This document shows, in pieces, positions 1-7,192 of a stretch of DNA of 64,000 bases. The DNA is from Wagnerdoeblera sp046292685 (GTDB lineage Bacteria > Pseudomonadota > Alphaproteobacteria > Rhodobacterales > Rhodobacteraceae). Position numbers and translations under genes: made by a program. The notes under the pieces were generated by a model. The model was not told where the DNA came from and did not search any database. It saw only the letters and a program-made list of their open reading frames with translations. The first letter of the stretch is position 1. The number at the start of each line of letters is the position of its first letter. The stretch spans positions 9,018 to 73,017 of the forward strand of contig NZ_JBKBQM010000009.1 of the NCBI RefSeq assembly GCF_046292685.1, read 5' to 3'.

Positions 1-521
1 GCATCGAGTTGCCGCTGAAGCACCGCAAGAAGCGGATCGACCTGGAGGCGCGCGGGCTGATCAAGGGGGCGCAGGTGGTTTACCTTGGCCCCGGCAAGCG
101 CGACGGCTTTGCGCGGCTGCACGTCTTTGGTGCCGAGGAGCCGCAGGTTTCGGCCGCCGCCATCATCAAGATCGAGAAGCCCGACGAGGAGGAGCCCTTC
201 ATCCCCTCGGCGGCGCGGATGGGGGCGGTGTTCCTGCACGGGGCGGCGGTGACCATCCACAAGGCACAAGGCAGCCAGTGGGACACGGTGCAGGTCTTTG
301 CCCCCGACCTGTGGGCGGCGGCGCAGGCCGGCCGGTCGGAAGCCGGGGTGCCGCTGTGGAAGCGGCTGGCCTATGTGGCGATCACGCGGGCGGAGCAGCG
401 GCTGCTGTGGGTGGTGCGCAACCGGCTGGCGCGCCCGGCGCAAGGGCTGACGGTGGACGACCTGCGCGGCCTGGGGCCCGCGCCGCTGAGCCTGCTGGCC
501 GAGGCCGAACCCGAGGTCTGA
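1..521 (+). CDS. C-terminal part of a RecD/UvrD-type DNA helicase (5' end outside window)
   Basis: The reading frame is open from the left edge (first full codon at base 3) and stops at 519-521, so only the last ~172 residues are visible. The stretch 'GAAVTIHKAQGSQWDTVQVF' followed by 'LAYVAITRAEQRLLWV' is the classic superfamily 1 helicase C-terminal signature (motif V region, then motif VI with T-R-A). It is typical of the UvrD_C_2 domain in RecD-like and exodeoxyribonuclease-V-alpha-like ATP-dependent helicases. Such enzymes unwind DNA during recombination and repair; the Walker A half must lie to the left. The last ~30 residues are a Pro/Ala/Leu/Glu-rich tail. The next gene starts 73 bases downstream on the same strand. 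Confidence 0.85.
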   Translation, partial: IELPLKHRKKRIDLEARGLIKGAQVVYLGPGKRDGFARLHVFGAEEPQVSAAAIIKIEKPDEEEPFIPSAARMGAVFLHGAAVTIHKAQGSQWDTVQVFAPDLWAAAQAGRSEAGVPLWKRLAYVAITRAEQRLLWVVRNRLARPAQGLTVDDLRGLGPAPLSLLAEAEPEV

Positions 522-594
522 CCGCCGGCGGGTTGACGGCGCGGGGCCTTTGTTCCAGCATGGTTGCGGCACGTTCCGGGGGGCAGTCTGCGGC

Positions 595-1362
595 ATGGAA
601 TTCAGCATCAACATCCTGCGCCCCGAAGGCGACCCGAAGTCCGGGCCGGTCACCGTGGGGTGGTTCCTGCATGCCGACAAGGGCGCAGTGATGTATTACC
701 CACCCGAACGCGTGACCTTTCGCCAGACCAACCGCACGCATGCGAAATCGGCCGCGCGCTGCCCCGGCGTGATCCAGCTGGAAAGCCGCTATTTCATGGT
801 GCGCTGCCCGTTCGACCTGCATATCGGCTTTGGCCGCGACGAAAAGGGCGTGCCGCATCTGATCAACCGGGCCGGCGTCGCGGGCAGCATCCGGTCGAAC
901 AAGCTGGGGCAGGTGCTGACGCTGGTGTCCGAGGTGGAGTGGCGCTATCCCGACCGGCCGACGGTGCAGCTTTCGCTGCCCTACTGCTTTCTGGCCGAGG
1001 AGATGTGCTATATCACCCAGCTGGATGCCTTTGCCCATTACCGGCCCATCCCGCTGCCCGGCACCATCTTCGGCGGGCGCTTTCCCATCCATTCGTGGGT
1101 GCGCCCGCTGATGTGGGCATTCGAATGGCACGACACCAGCAAGGATCTGATCGTCAAGCGTGGCGACCCGCTGTTCTATGTGCAGTTCGAGGCCGAGGGG
1201 CCCGACCGCCCCATCCAGGTGGTCGAGGTGGAGCGCACGAAGGAAATCGAGACCTGGATGGAGCAGATGTCGGGCGTGGTGAACTATGTCAACCAGACCT
1301 TCAGCCTGTTCAAGGCGGCCGAGGCGATGCGGCCCGCGGAGTTGCTGAAGGTGAAGAAGTAG
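595..1362 (+). CDS. Conserved protein of unknown function
   Basis: A 255-residue protein that I do not recognise. The frame is open back to a TTG at 550, but the ATG at 595, giving 'MEFSINILRP', is the more convincing start: a G-rich stretch (ccggggggcag) lies 9-18 bases upstream and the preceding codons look like intergenic sequence. There is no signal peptide or clear membrane segment. The sequence is rich in aromatic residues and in H/R (for example 'GWFLHADKGAVMYYPPERV' and 'HSWVRPLMWAFEWHDTSKD'), suggesting a compact cytoplasmic beta-rich fold. It lies between a helicase gene and clpB, which gives no functional hint. A GC-rich hairpin follows the stop codon immediately. Confidence 0.75.
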   Translation: MEFSINILRPEGDPKSGPVTVGWFLHADKGAVMYYPPERVTFRQTNRTHAKSAARCPGVIQLESRYFMVRCPFDLHIGFGRDEKGVPHLINRAGVAGSIRSNKLGQVLTLVSEVEWRYPDRPTVQLSLPYCFLAEEMCYITQLDAFAHYRPIPLPGTIFGGRFPIHSWVRPLMWAFEWHDTSKDLIVKRGDPLFYVQFEAEGPDRPIQVVEVERTKEIETWMEQMSGVVNYVNQTFSLFKAAEAMRPAELLKVKK

Positions 1363-1369
1363 GACACCC

Positions 1370-1390
1370 GCCCCGGCCTTGCGCCGGGGC
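1370..1390 (+). terminator. GC hairpin after the unknown gene
   Basis: An 8-bp perfect stem GCCCCGGC / GCCGGGGC with a 5-base loop starts 8 bases after the stop codon at 1362. No T-tract follows, so termination efficiency is uncertain, but the position between two genes of the same strand fits a terminator or 3' stabiliser. Confidence 0.45.
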
Positions 1391-1492
1391 CTCGCCCGCC
1401 ACCCCGCGCGCACCGCTGGACAGAGGTTCCGGGTCGAGACCGGGACGGGGCCTTCCCCCGCCAGGATCCCGTGTCGCCTGCCCCCGGGGGTG

Positions 1493-1521
1493 TTGCATTT
1501 CCGCCGATCACTTCCCAAGTG
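1493..1521 (+). promoter_or_regulatory. Possible heat-shock (RpoH-type) promoter of clpB
   Basis: TTGCAT at 1493-1498 is followed after 15 bases by CCCAAGTG at 1514-1521, about 75 bases before the clpB start. ClpB genes are normally sigma-32 controlled (elements resembling CTTGAA and CCCCAT). The -10-like element here is a weak match, so this is a candidate only. Confidence 0.3.
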
Positions 1522-1596
1522 TAGCTCAAGGCCGCGAGGCCCCGTGCCGGGCAACCCGGGCGGGCGAGGGCGGCGCTTCATGGCAAGGAGAACCCG

Positions 1597-4215
1597 ATGA
1601 ACCTGGAAAAGTTCACGGAACGGTCGCGTGGCTTTCTGCAGGCGGCCCAGACGATCGCAATGCGCGAGGGTCACCAGCGGTTGGTGCCCGAACATCTGCT
1701 GAAAGCCCTGATGGATGACGATCAGGGGCTGGCCTCGAACCTGATCCGTCGGGCCGGCGGCGCGCCCGAACGGGTGGCCGAGGCGGTGAATGCCGCCGTG
1801 GCGAAGCAGCCCAAGGTGTCGGGCGGCTCGGGCGAGGTCTATACCGAACAGTCGCTGGTCCGCGTGCTGACCGAGGCCGAGGCGCTGGCGAAGAAGGCCG
1901 GCGACAGCTTCGTGCCGGCCGAACGCATCCTGATGGCGCTGGCCATGGTGCCCAGCAAGGCCAAGGAGGCGCTGGATGCCGGTGCCGTCACCGCGCAAAA
2001 GCTGAACGCCGCCATCAACGACATCCGCAAGGGCCGCACCGCCGACAGCGCATCCGCCGAAGAAGGCTACGAGGCGTTGAAGAAATACGCCCGCGACCTG
2101 ACCGAGGCCGCGCGCGAAGGCAAGATCGACCCGATCATCGGCCGCGACGAGGAAATCCGCCGCGCCATGCAGGTGCTGTCGCGCCGCACCAAGAACAACC
2201 CGGTGCTGATCGGCGAACCCGGCGTCGGCAAGACCGCCATCGCCGAAGGTCTGGCCTTGCGCATCGTCAACGGCGACGTGCCGGAATCCTTGCGCAACAA
2301 GCGGTTGCTCGCGCTGGACATGGGCGCGCTGATCGCCGGTGCCAAGTATCGCGGCGAGTTCGAGGAACGGCTGAAATCCGTGCTGTCCGAGGTGACGGCC
2401 TCGGCCGGCGAGATCATCCTGTTCATCGACGAGATGCATACCCTGGTCGGCGCCGGCAAGGCCGATGGCGCGATGGATGCCGCCAACCTGCTGAAACCGG
2501 CCCTTGCCCGGGGCGAACTGCACTGCATCGGCGCCACCACGCTGGACGAATACCGCAAGCACGTGGAAAAGGACGCAGCCCTTGCCCGCCGCTTCCAGCC
2601 GGTGATGGTGTCGGAACCCACGGTCGAGGATACCGTGTCGATCCTGCGCGGCATCAAGGAAAAATACGAACTGCACCACGGGGTGAAGATCGCCGACTCG
2701 GCGCTGGTGGCGGCGGCGACGCTCAGCCACCGCTACATCACCGACCGGTTCCTGCCCGACAAGGCCATCGACCTGGTGGACGAGGCCGCATCCCGCCTGC
2801 GCATGGAGGTGGACAGCAAGCCCGAGGAGCTCGACGCGCTGGACCGCGAGATCCTGCAAAAGCAGATCGAGGCCGAGGCGCTCAAGCGCGAGGATGACCA
2901 GGCCAGCCGCGACCGACTGGAAAAGCTCGAACGCGAACTGTCCGAACTTCAGCAGGAATCGGCCGAACTCACCGCCCAGTGGCAGGCCGAACGCGACCGC
3001 CTGGAAGGCGCGCGCGAGCTGAAGGAACAGCTCGACCGCGCCCGCGCCGATCTGGAAATCGCCAAGCGCGACGGCAACTTCGCCAAGGCCGGCGAATTGC
3101 AGTATGGCCGCATCCCGGAACTGGAACGCAAGCTGGCCGAGGCGGAATCCCACGGCAACGCCAAGCTGGTGGCCGATGCCGTGCGCCCCGAACAGATCGC
3201 CGAGGTCATCGAACGCTGGACGGGCATTCCGACCTCCAAGATGCTGGAAGGCGAGCGCGAGAAGCTTCTGAAGATGGAGGAGGAACTCGGCAAGCGCGTC
3301 ATCGGCCAGCGCGAGGCGGTGGTGGCCGTGTCCAACGCCGTGCGCCGCGCCCGCGCCGGCCTGAACGACGAAGGCCGCCCGCTGGGCAGCTTCCTGTTCC
3401 TCGGCCCCACCGGCGTCGGCAAGACCGAGCTGACCAAGGCGGTCGCCGAATACCTGTTCGACGACGACAGCGCGATGGTGCGCATCGACATGTCCGAGTT
3501 CATGGAGAAACACTCCGTCGCGCGGCTGATCGGCGCCCCTCCGGGCTATGTCGGCTATGACGAAGGCGGGGTGCTGACCGAGGCGGTCCGCCGCCGGCCC
3601 TATCAGGTCGTGCTGTTCGACGAGGTGGAAAAGGCCCACCCCGACGTGTTCAACGTGCTCTTGCAGGTGCTCGACGACGGGATGCTGACCGATGGCCAGG
3701 GCCGCACGGTGGATTTCAAGCAGACGCTGATCGTGCTGACCTCGAATCTCGGGTCGCAGGCGCTGTCGATGCTGCCCGAAGGCACCGAAAGCCGCGCCGC
3801 CAAGGCCGAGGTGATGGAGGCCGTGCGCGGCCACTTCCGCCCCGAGTTCCTGAACCGGCTGGACGAGATCATCATCTTCGATCGTCTCACCCGGGCCGAC
3901 ATGTCGGGCATCGTCGATATCCAGCTGCGCCGGCTGGCCAAGCGGCTGGAAGGGCGCAAGATCGTGCTGGAGCTCGACCAGTCCGCCCGCGACTGGCTGG
4001 CGGATGCCGGCTACGACCCGGTGTTCGGCGCGCGCCCGCTCAAGCGCGTCATCCAGCGCAGCCTGCAGGATCCGTTGGCGGAACTGCTGTTGTCGGGCGC
4101 AGTGCTGGATGGGGCGACCGTGCCGGTCACCGCCGGCCCCGATGGCCTGATCATCGGCGACCGGCTGGTGCCGGGCCGCGGCGCCGACCGGCCCGCGGCC
4201 GCCCCGTTGCACTAG
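1597..4215 (+). CDS. clpB: ATP-dependent disaggregase ClpB (Hsp100)
   Basis: An 872-residue cytoplasmic Hsp100 chaperone that, with DnaK/DnaJ/GrpE, threads aggregated proteins through its hexameric pore. All expected parts are present and in order: an N-terminal Clp repeat domain (about 1-150); AAA+ module 1 with Walker A GEPGVGKT at 206-213; the long coiled-coil middle domain (about 410-530, rich in E/L/R/Q); and AAA+ module 2 with Walker A GPTGVGKT at 603-610, followed by the D2-small domain. The full-length size matches the family. The ATG at 1597 has AAGGAG 6 bases upstream (1585-1590). It appears monocistronic: 234 bases separate it from the gene before, and a convergent gene follows after a strong hairpin. 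Confidence 0.98.
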   Translation: MNLEKFTERSRGFLQAAQTIAMREGHQRLVPEHLLKALMDDDQGLASNLIRRAGGAPERVAEAVNAAVAKQPKVSGGSGEVYTEQSLVRVLTEAEALAKKAGDSFVPAERILMALAMVPSKAKEALDAGAVTAQKLNAAINDIRKGRTADSASAEEGYEALKKYARDLTEAAREGKIDPIIGRDEEIRRAMQVLSRRTKNNPVLIGEPGVGKTAIAEGLALRIVNGDVPESLRNKRLLALDMGALIAGAKYRGEFEERLKSVLSEVTASAGEIILFIDEMHTLVGAGKADGAMDAANLLKPALARGELHCIGATTLDEYRKHVEKDAALARRFQPVMVSEPTVEDTVSILRGIKEKYELHHGVKIADSALVAAATLSHRYITDRFLPDKAIDLVDEAASRLRMEVDSKPEELDALDREILQKQIEAEALKREDDQASRDRLEKLERELSELQQESAELTAQWQAERDRLEGARELKEQLDRARADLEIAKRDGNFAKAGELQYGRIPELERKLAEAESHGNAKLVADAVRPEQIAEVIERWTGIPTSKMLEGEREKLLKMEEELGKRVIGQREAVVAVSNAVRRARAGLNDEGRPLGSFLFLGPTGVGKTELTKAVAEYLFDDDSAMVRIDMSEFMEKHSVARLIGAPPGYVGYDEGGVLTEAVRRRPYQVVLFDEVEKAHPDVFNVLLQVLDDGMLTDGQGRTVDFKQTLIVLTSNLGSQALSMLPEGTESRAAKAEVMEAVRGHFRPEFLNRLDEIIIFDRLTRADMSGIVDIQLRRLAKRLEGRKIVLELDQSARDWLADAGYDPVFGARPLKRVIQRSLQDPLAELLLSGAVLDGATVPVTAGPDGLIIGDRLVPGRGADRPAAAPLH

Positions 4216-4229
4216 GCGAGGCCCTTTGC

Positions 4230-4259
4230 CCCCGCCCCGGCCGCCGCGCCGGGGCGGGG
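4230..4259. terminator. Bidirectional hairpin between convergent clpB and GMC oxidoreductase genes
   Basis: A perfect 12-bp stem, CCCCGCCCCGGC (4230-4241) with GCCGGGGCGGGG (4248-4259), has a 6-base loop and sits between the two stop codons. Neither side carries a T-tract, so this is a structure-based call; it can serve both converging transcripts. Confidence 0.5.
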
Positions 4260-4276
4260 CAGCACATCGCCGGCCG

Positions 4277-5887
4277 TCAGGCCCGCGCCGCGCGGCGGAT
4301 CATGTCGGCCGCGCGTTCGGCAACCATGATGGTCGGCGCATTGGTATTGCCGCCCACCAGCGTCGGCATGACCGAGGCATCGACCACGCGCAACCCTTCC
4401 ATCCCGTGCACCCGCAAGGCCGGGTCGGTCACCGCCATCGGGTCGCGCCCCATGCGGCAGGTGCCCACGGGGTGATAGATGGTATCGGCGCGGGCGCGGA
4501 TGTCGGCCTCCAGCGCGGCATCGCTGCCGTCATGCGGATAAAGTCGCCGTCCGCGCCAGGGGGCCAGCGCCGGCGCCTGCAGGATACGCTCCATCGCGCG
4601 CGCGCCTTGCATCAGCAGCGCCAGGTCGCGCGGGTCCGACAGAAAGGCCGGGTCGATGCGCGGCGGCGCGCCCGGATCGGCCGAGGTCAGGCCCACCCGG
4701 CCGCGGGAATGCGGCCGCAGCACGCAGACATGGCAAGACCAGCCATCGGCCAGGTGCAGCTTGCGCAGGTGGTCGTCGACGATGCCCACCACGAAATGCA
4801 GTTGCAGGTCGGGTCGCACCACCGCCGGCGACGACCGCAGGAAGGCCCCCCCTTCGGCCATCGGCGAGGCGAAAAGCCCCTCGCCTGTCCGCCGCCAGTC
4901 GAGCCCGGCGCGGATCAACCGCGCAATCCCGGCCGGGTTCAACCCCACCACATCGGCGCGCGGCGAGGTATAGCCGATGATGTAATCGAGGTGGTCCTGC
5001 AGGTTCGCCCCCACCCCCGGCAGGTCGGCCGCCACCGGCAGGCCATGCGCGCGCAACTCGGCCTCGGGCCCGATCCCCGACAGCATCAGCAGCTTGGGCG
5101 AGCCGAAGGCCCCGGCCGACACGATCACCTCGCGCCGCGCCCGCACCAGCTGCGCGCGGCCCCGGTGGCGAATGGCCACCCCCACCGCGCGCCGCCCCTC
5201 CAGCACCACACGGTCGGCGCGGCTGCGGGTCAGCACCGTCAGGTTGCGCCGCCCCAGCACAGGAAACAGATAGGCGGCCGCGGCCGAACAGCGCTCGCCC
5301 TTCTGCGGGCCGGAATGGAACTGGGTCACCTGGTAAAGCCCCGCCCCCTCCTGCGCGGGGCCGTTGAAATCGGGGTTCGCGGCGATCTGGCTTTCGGCGC
5401 AGGCCTCCACAAAGGCGCGCGAAATCGCCCGCGGCTGGCGCTGGTCGCCCACCTGCAACGGCCCATCGGCGCCATGCAGGGCATCGGCGCCACGTGCATT
5501 GCCTTCGGCGGCCTTGAACCAGGGCAGGCAACTGGCCCAGTCCCAGCCCTCGGCCCCCGCGGCCGCCCAGTCGTCGTAATCCGACGGATGCCCGCGCACA
5601 TAGAGCATGGCATTGATCGCCGAAGACCCGCCCAGCGCCTTGCCCCGCGGCTGAAACCCGCGCCGCCCGTTCAGCCCCGCCTGCGGCACCGTGCGCAAGG
5701 CCCAGTTGTTCAGCGGCGGCCGGCCCGACACCATCGCCGCCACCAGGGCCGGCGCCCGCACCAGCAGGCTGTCGCCGCCGCCCCCCGCCTCCAGCAGGCA
5801 GACGGTCACCCCCGCATCTTCGGAAAGCCGCGCCGCCAGCACCGCCCCGGCCGACCCGCCGCCCGCGATCACATAGTCGAATTCCAC
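4277..5887 (-). CDS. GMC-family FAD oxidoreductase (choline/alcohol dehydrogenase-like)
   Basis: A 536-residue glucose-methanol-choline oxidoreductase. The N-terminus 'VEFDYVIAGGGSAGAVLAAR' carries the FAD-binding GxGxxG. It is followed by the GMC signature region 'GKALGGSSAINAMLYVRGH', and near the C-terminus by 'YHPVGTCRMG', carrying the family's catalytic-region His, and 'GGNTNAPTIMVAERAADM'. The family oxidises alcohols such as choline, alkanols or polyethylene glycol; the substrate cannot be named here. The GTG at 5887-5885 is chosen over an ATG 13 codons upstream because GGAGGG lies at the right distance before it. The upstream ATG would place the start inside a repeated intergenic element. 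It runs divergently from fabA. Confidence 0.9.
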   Translation of the reverse strand: MEFDYVIAGGGSAGAVLAARLSEDAGVTVCLLEAGGGGDSLLVRAPALVAAMVSGRPPLNNWALRTVPQAGLNGRRGFQPRGKALGGSSAINAMLYVRGHPSDYDDWAAAGAEGWDWASCLPWFKAAEGNARGADALHGADGPLQVGDQRQPRAISRAFVEACAESQIAANPDFNGPAQEGAGLYQVTQFHSGPQKGERCSAAAAYLFPVLGRRNLTVLTRSRADRVVLEGRRAVGVAIRHRGRAQLVRARREVIVSAGAFGSPKLLMLSGIGPEAELRAHGLPVAADLPGVGANLQDHLDYIIGYTSPRADVVGLNPAGIARLIRAGLDWRRTGEGLFASPMAEGGAFLRSSPAVVRPDLQLHFVVGIVDDHLRKLHLADGWSCHVCVLRPHSRGRVGLTSADPGAPPRIDPAFLSDPRDLALLMQGARAMERILQAPALAPWRGRRLYPHDGSDAALEADIRARADTIYHPVGTCRMGRDPMAVTDPALRVHGMEGLRVVDASVMPTLVGGNTNAPTIMVAERAADMIRRAARA

Positions 5888-5902
5888 GCGAATCGCCCTC
5901 CG

Positions 5903-5953
5903 TTTCACCTTGGCCAAATATCCCACGGGGGTGCGGGGGTGTGAAACCCCCGC
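5903..5953 (-). repeat. Dispersed leader/hairpin repeat, copy 1
   Basis: Read on the minus strand, the element GATATTTGGCCAAGGTGAAA sits directly before the ribosome binding site of the GMC gene. Next to it is a perfect 8-bp hairpin, GCGGGGGT (5933-5940) with ACCCCCGC (5946-5953). The same pair of modules recurs near 20.2, 27.0, 31.7 and, diverged, 33.95 kb. Confidence 0.7.
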
Positions 5954-5999
5954 GGCACCGGCTGCCGCAGCGCCACGCCCGCCGGCCTGGCCCGCCCCC

Positions 6000-6027
6000 T
6001 TGCCCTTGCGCGCGGGCCGGTGCTAAG
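6000..6027 (+). promoter_or_regulatory. Candidate fabA promoter
   Basis: TTGCCC at 6000-6005 is followed after 16 bases by GCTAAG at 6022-6027. This is a plausible sigma-70-type promoter for a GC-rich alphaproteobacterium, with the start of transcription expected about 25 bases before the GTG start of fabA. The match to TATAAT is only partial. Confidence 0.4.
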
Positions 6028-6058
6028 GCTGACCGACCGGGCAAGGGGGGCCAAAGCC

Positions 6059-6562
6059 GTGTATCCGACGAGTTTCGACAAGGAAGACCTGCTGAAATGC
6101 GCACGGGGCGAGCTGTTCGGCCCGGGGAACGCGCAGCTTCCGGCACCGCCCATGCTGATGATGGACCGCATCACCGACATTTCCGGCGACCGCGGCGAAC
6201 ACGGCAAGGGGCATGTCGTGGCCGAATTCGACATCACCCCCGACCTGTGGTTCTTTGCCTGCCACTTTCCCGGCAACCCGATCATGCCCGGGTGCCTCGG
6301 GCTCGATGGCCTGTGGCAGCTTACGGGCTTCAACCTCGGCTGGCGCGGCTGGCAAGGGCGCGGCTACGCGCTCGGCGTGGGCGAGGTCAAGCTGACCGGC
6401 ATGGTCCGCCCCGACCGCAAGCGGCTGACCTATTACGTCGATTTCACCAAGGCCATCCAGACCCGCCGCCTGACGATGGGCGTGGCCGATGGCCGGGTCG
6501 AGGCCGACGGCGAAACGATCTACCTCGTCAAGGACATGAAGGTCGCGCTGAGCGAGGCCTAG
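6059..6562 (+). CDS. fabA: FabA: 3-hydroxydecanoyl-ACP dehydratase/isomerase
   Basis: A 167-residue bifunctional enzyme that dehydrates 3-hydroxydecanoyl-ACP and isomerises trans-2 to cis-3-decenoyl-ACP, the committed step of anaerobic unsaturated fatty acid synthesis in the cytoplasm. The catalytic His (H69 in 'FFACHFPGNPIMPG') and Asp (D83 in 'CLGLDGLWQ') match E. coli H70 and D84. The GTG at 6059 is chosen because GGGGG ends 8 bases upstream and the protein then has the family's usual length. A GTG at 6020 would add 13 untypical residues. Its partner fabB and a fabI lie 4.2 kb downstream rather than adjacent, as I would expect in this bacterial family. Confidence 0.97.
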   Translation: MYPTSFDKEDLLKCARGELFGPGNAQLPAPPMLMMDRITDISGDRGEHGKGHVVAEFDITPDLWFFACHFPGNPIMPGCLGLDGLWQLTGFNLGWRGWQGRGYALGVGEVKLTGMVRPDRKRLTYYVDFTKAIQTRRLTMGVADGRVEADGETIYLVKDMKVALSEA

Positions 6563-6587
6563 GCACGGCAACCGAAAGGGGGCACCG

Positions 6588-7181
6588 ATGCGGCTTCTGT
6601 TCGTGCAGGCGCATCCGGTGCCCGAAAGCTTCTGCGCCGCGCTGTGCCGCGCAGCGATGGACGAGGCCGGCGCCCGGGGCCATGCCGTGCGGCTGATCGA
6701 CCTTCATGCCTGCGGCTTCGATCCGGTGCTGCGCGCCGCAGAGCACCGCAGCTACGCCGACCCCGCGCAACTGCCCGCCGATCTTGCACCGCATGTCGAG
6801 GCGCTGCGCTGGGCCGAGGGGGTGATCTTCGTCTACCCGACCTGGTGGCAGGCGCAGCCCGCCATCCTGAAAGGCTGGCTGGATCGGGTGTGGCGCCCCG
6901 GCGTGGCCTTTACGGCACCTCCGGGCGGCGGCTTGCGGCCGGGTTTGCCGCAACTGCGGCTGATCGGCGCCATCACCACGCTGGGGGCGCCGTGGTGGGT
7001 CTGGGCGCTGCTGATGGGCGCGCCGGGGCGCAAGATGCTGTTGCGGGGCCTGCGCGCCTGCACCGCGCCGCGCACGCGCAGCTTCTGGCTGGCCTTGCAC
7101 GACATCGACACCCGCCCCGAAGCCGACCGCCGCCGTTACCTCGACCGGGTGCGGGCGCGGGTCGCCCGCATCCCGGTCTGA
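6588..7181 (+). CDS. NAD(P)H:quinone oxidoreductase-like flavodoxin-fold protein
   Basis: A 197-residue protein of the NQO/MdaB/KefF superfamily. The N-terminus 'MRLLFVQAHPVPESFCAAL' is the flavin-binding P-loop typical of these enzymes (A-H-P-x-P-x-S-F). 'VIFVYPTWWQAQPAILKGWLDRV' is the characteristic segment around the isoalloxazine ring and dimer interface. Such enzymes reduce quinones or other electrophiles with NAD(P)H by two electrons via FMN or FAD. The hydrophobic stretch 'PWWVWALLMGAPGRKMLLRG' is unusual and may indicate membrane association. It starts 25 bases after fabA with a good G-rich ribosome site (gaaagggggc) and may be cotranscribed with it. Confidence 0.85.
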   Translation: MRLLFVQAHPVPESFCAALCRAAMDEAGARGHAVRLIDLHACGFDPVLRAAEHRSYADPAQLPADLAPHVEALRWAEGVIFVYPTWWQAQPAILKGWLDRVWRPGVAFTAPPGGGLRPGLPQLRLIGAITTLGAPWWVWALLMGAPGRKMLLRGLRACTAPRTRSFWLALHDIDTRPEADRRRYLDRVRARVARIPV

Positions 7182-7192
7182 GCGGCCGGGGG

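Noticed and set aside
382..4212. A very long minus-strand open frame (over 1,200 codons) antisense to clpB, and similar long frames antisense to other genes (for example 6644-9709 plus, 9687-13016 minus, 29168-32989 minus, 59346-61196 plus)
   Set aside because: They are mirror images of real genes in a GC-rich genome where antisense stops are rare. Their translations are low-complexity His/Gln/Arg/Gly-rich and match no family, while the other strand encodes well-recognised proteins.
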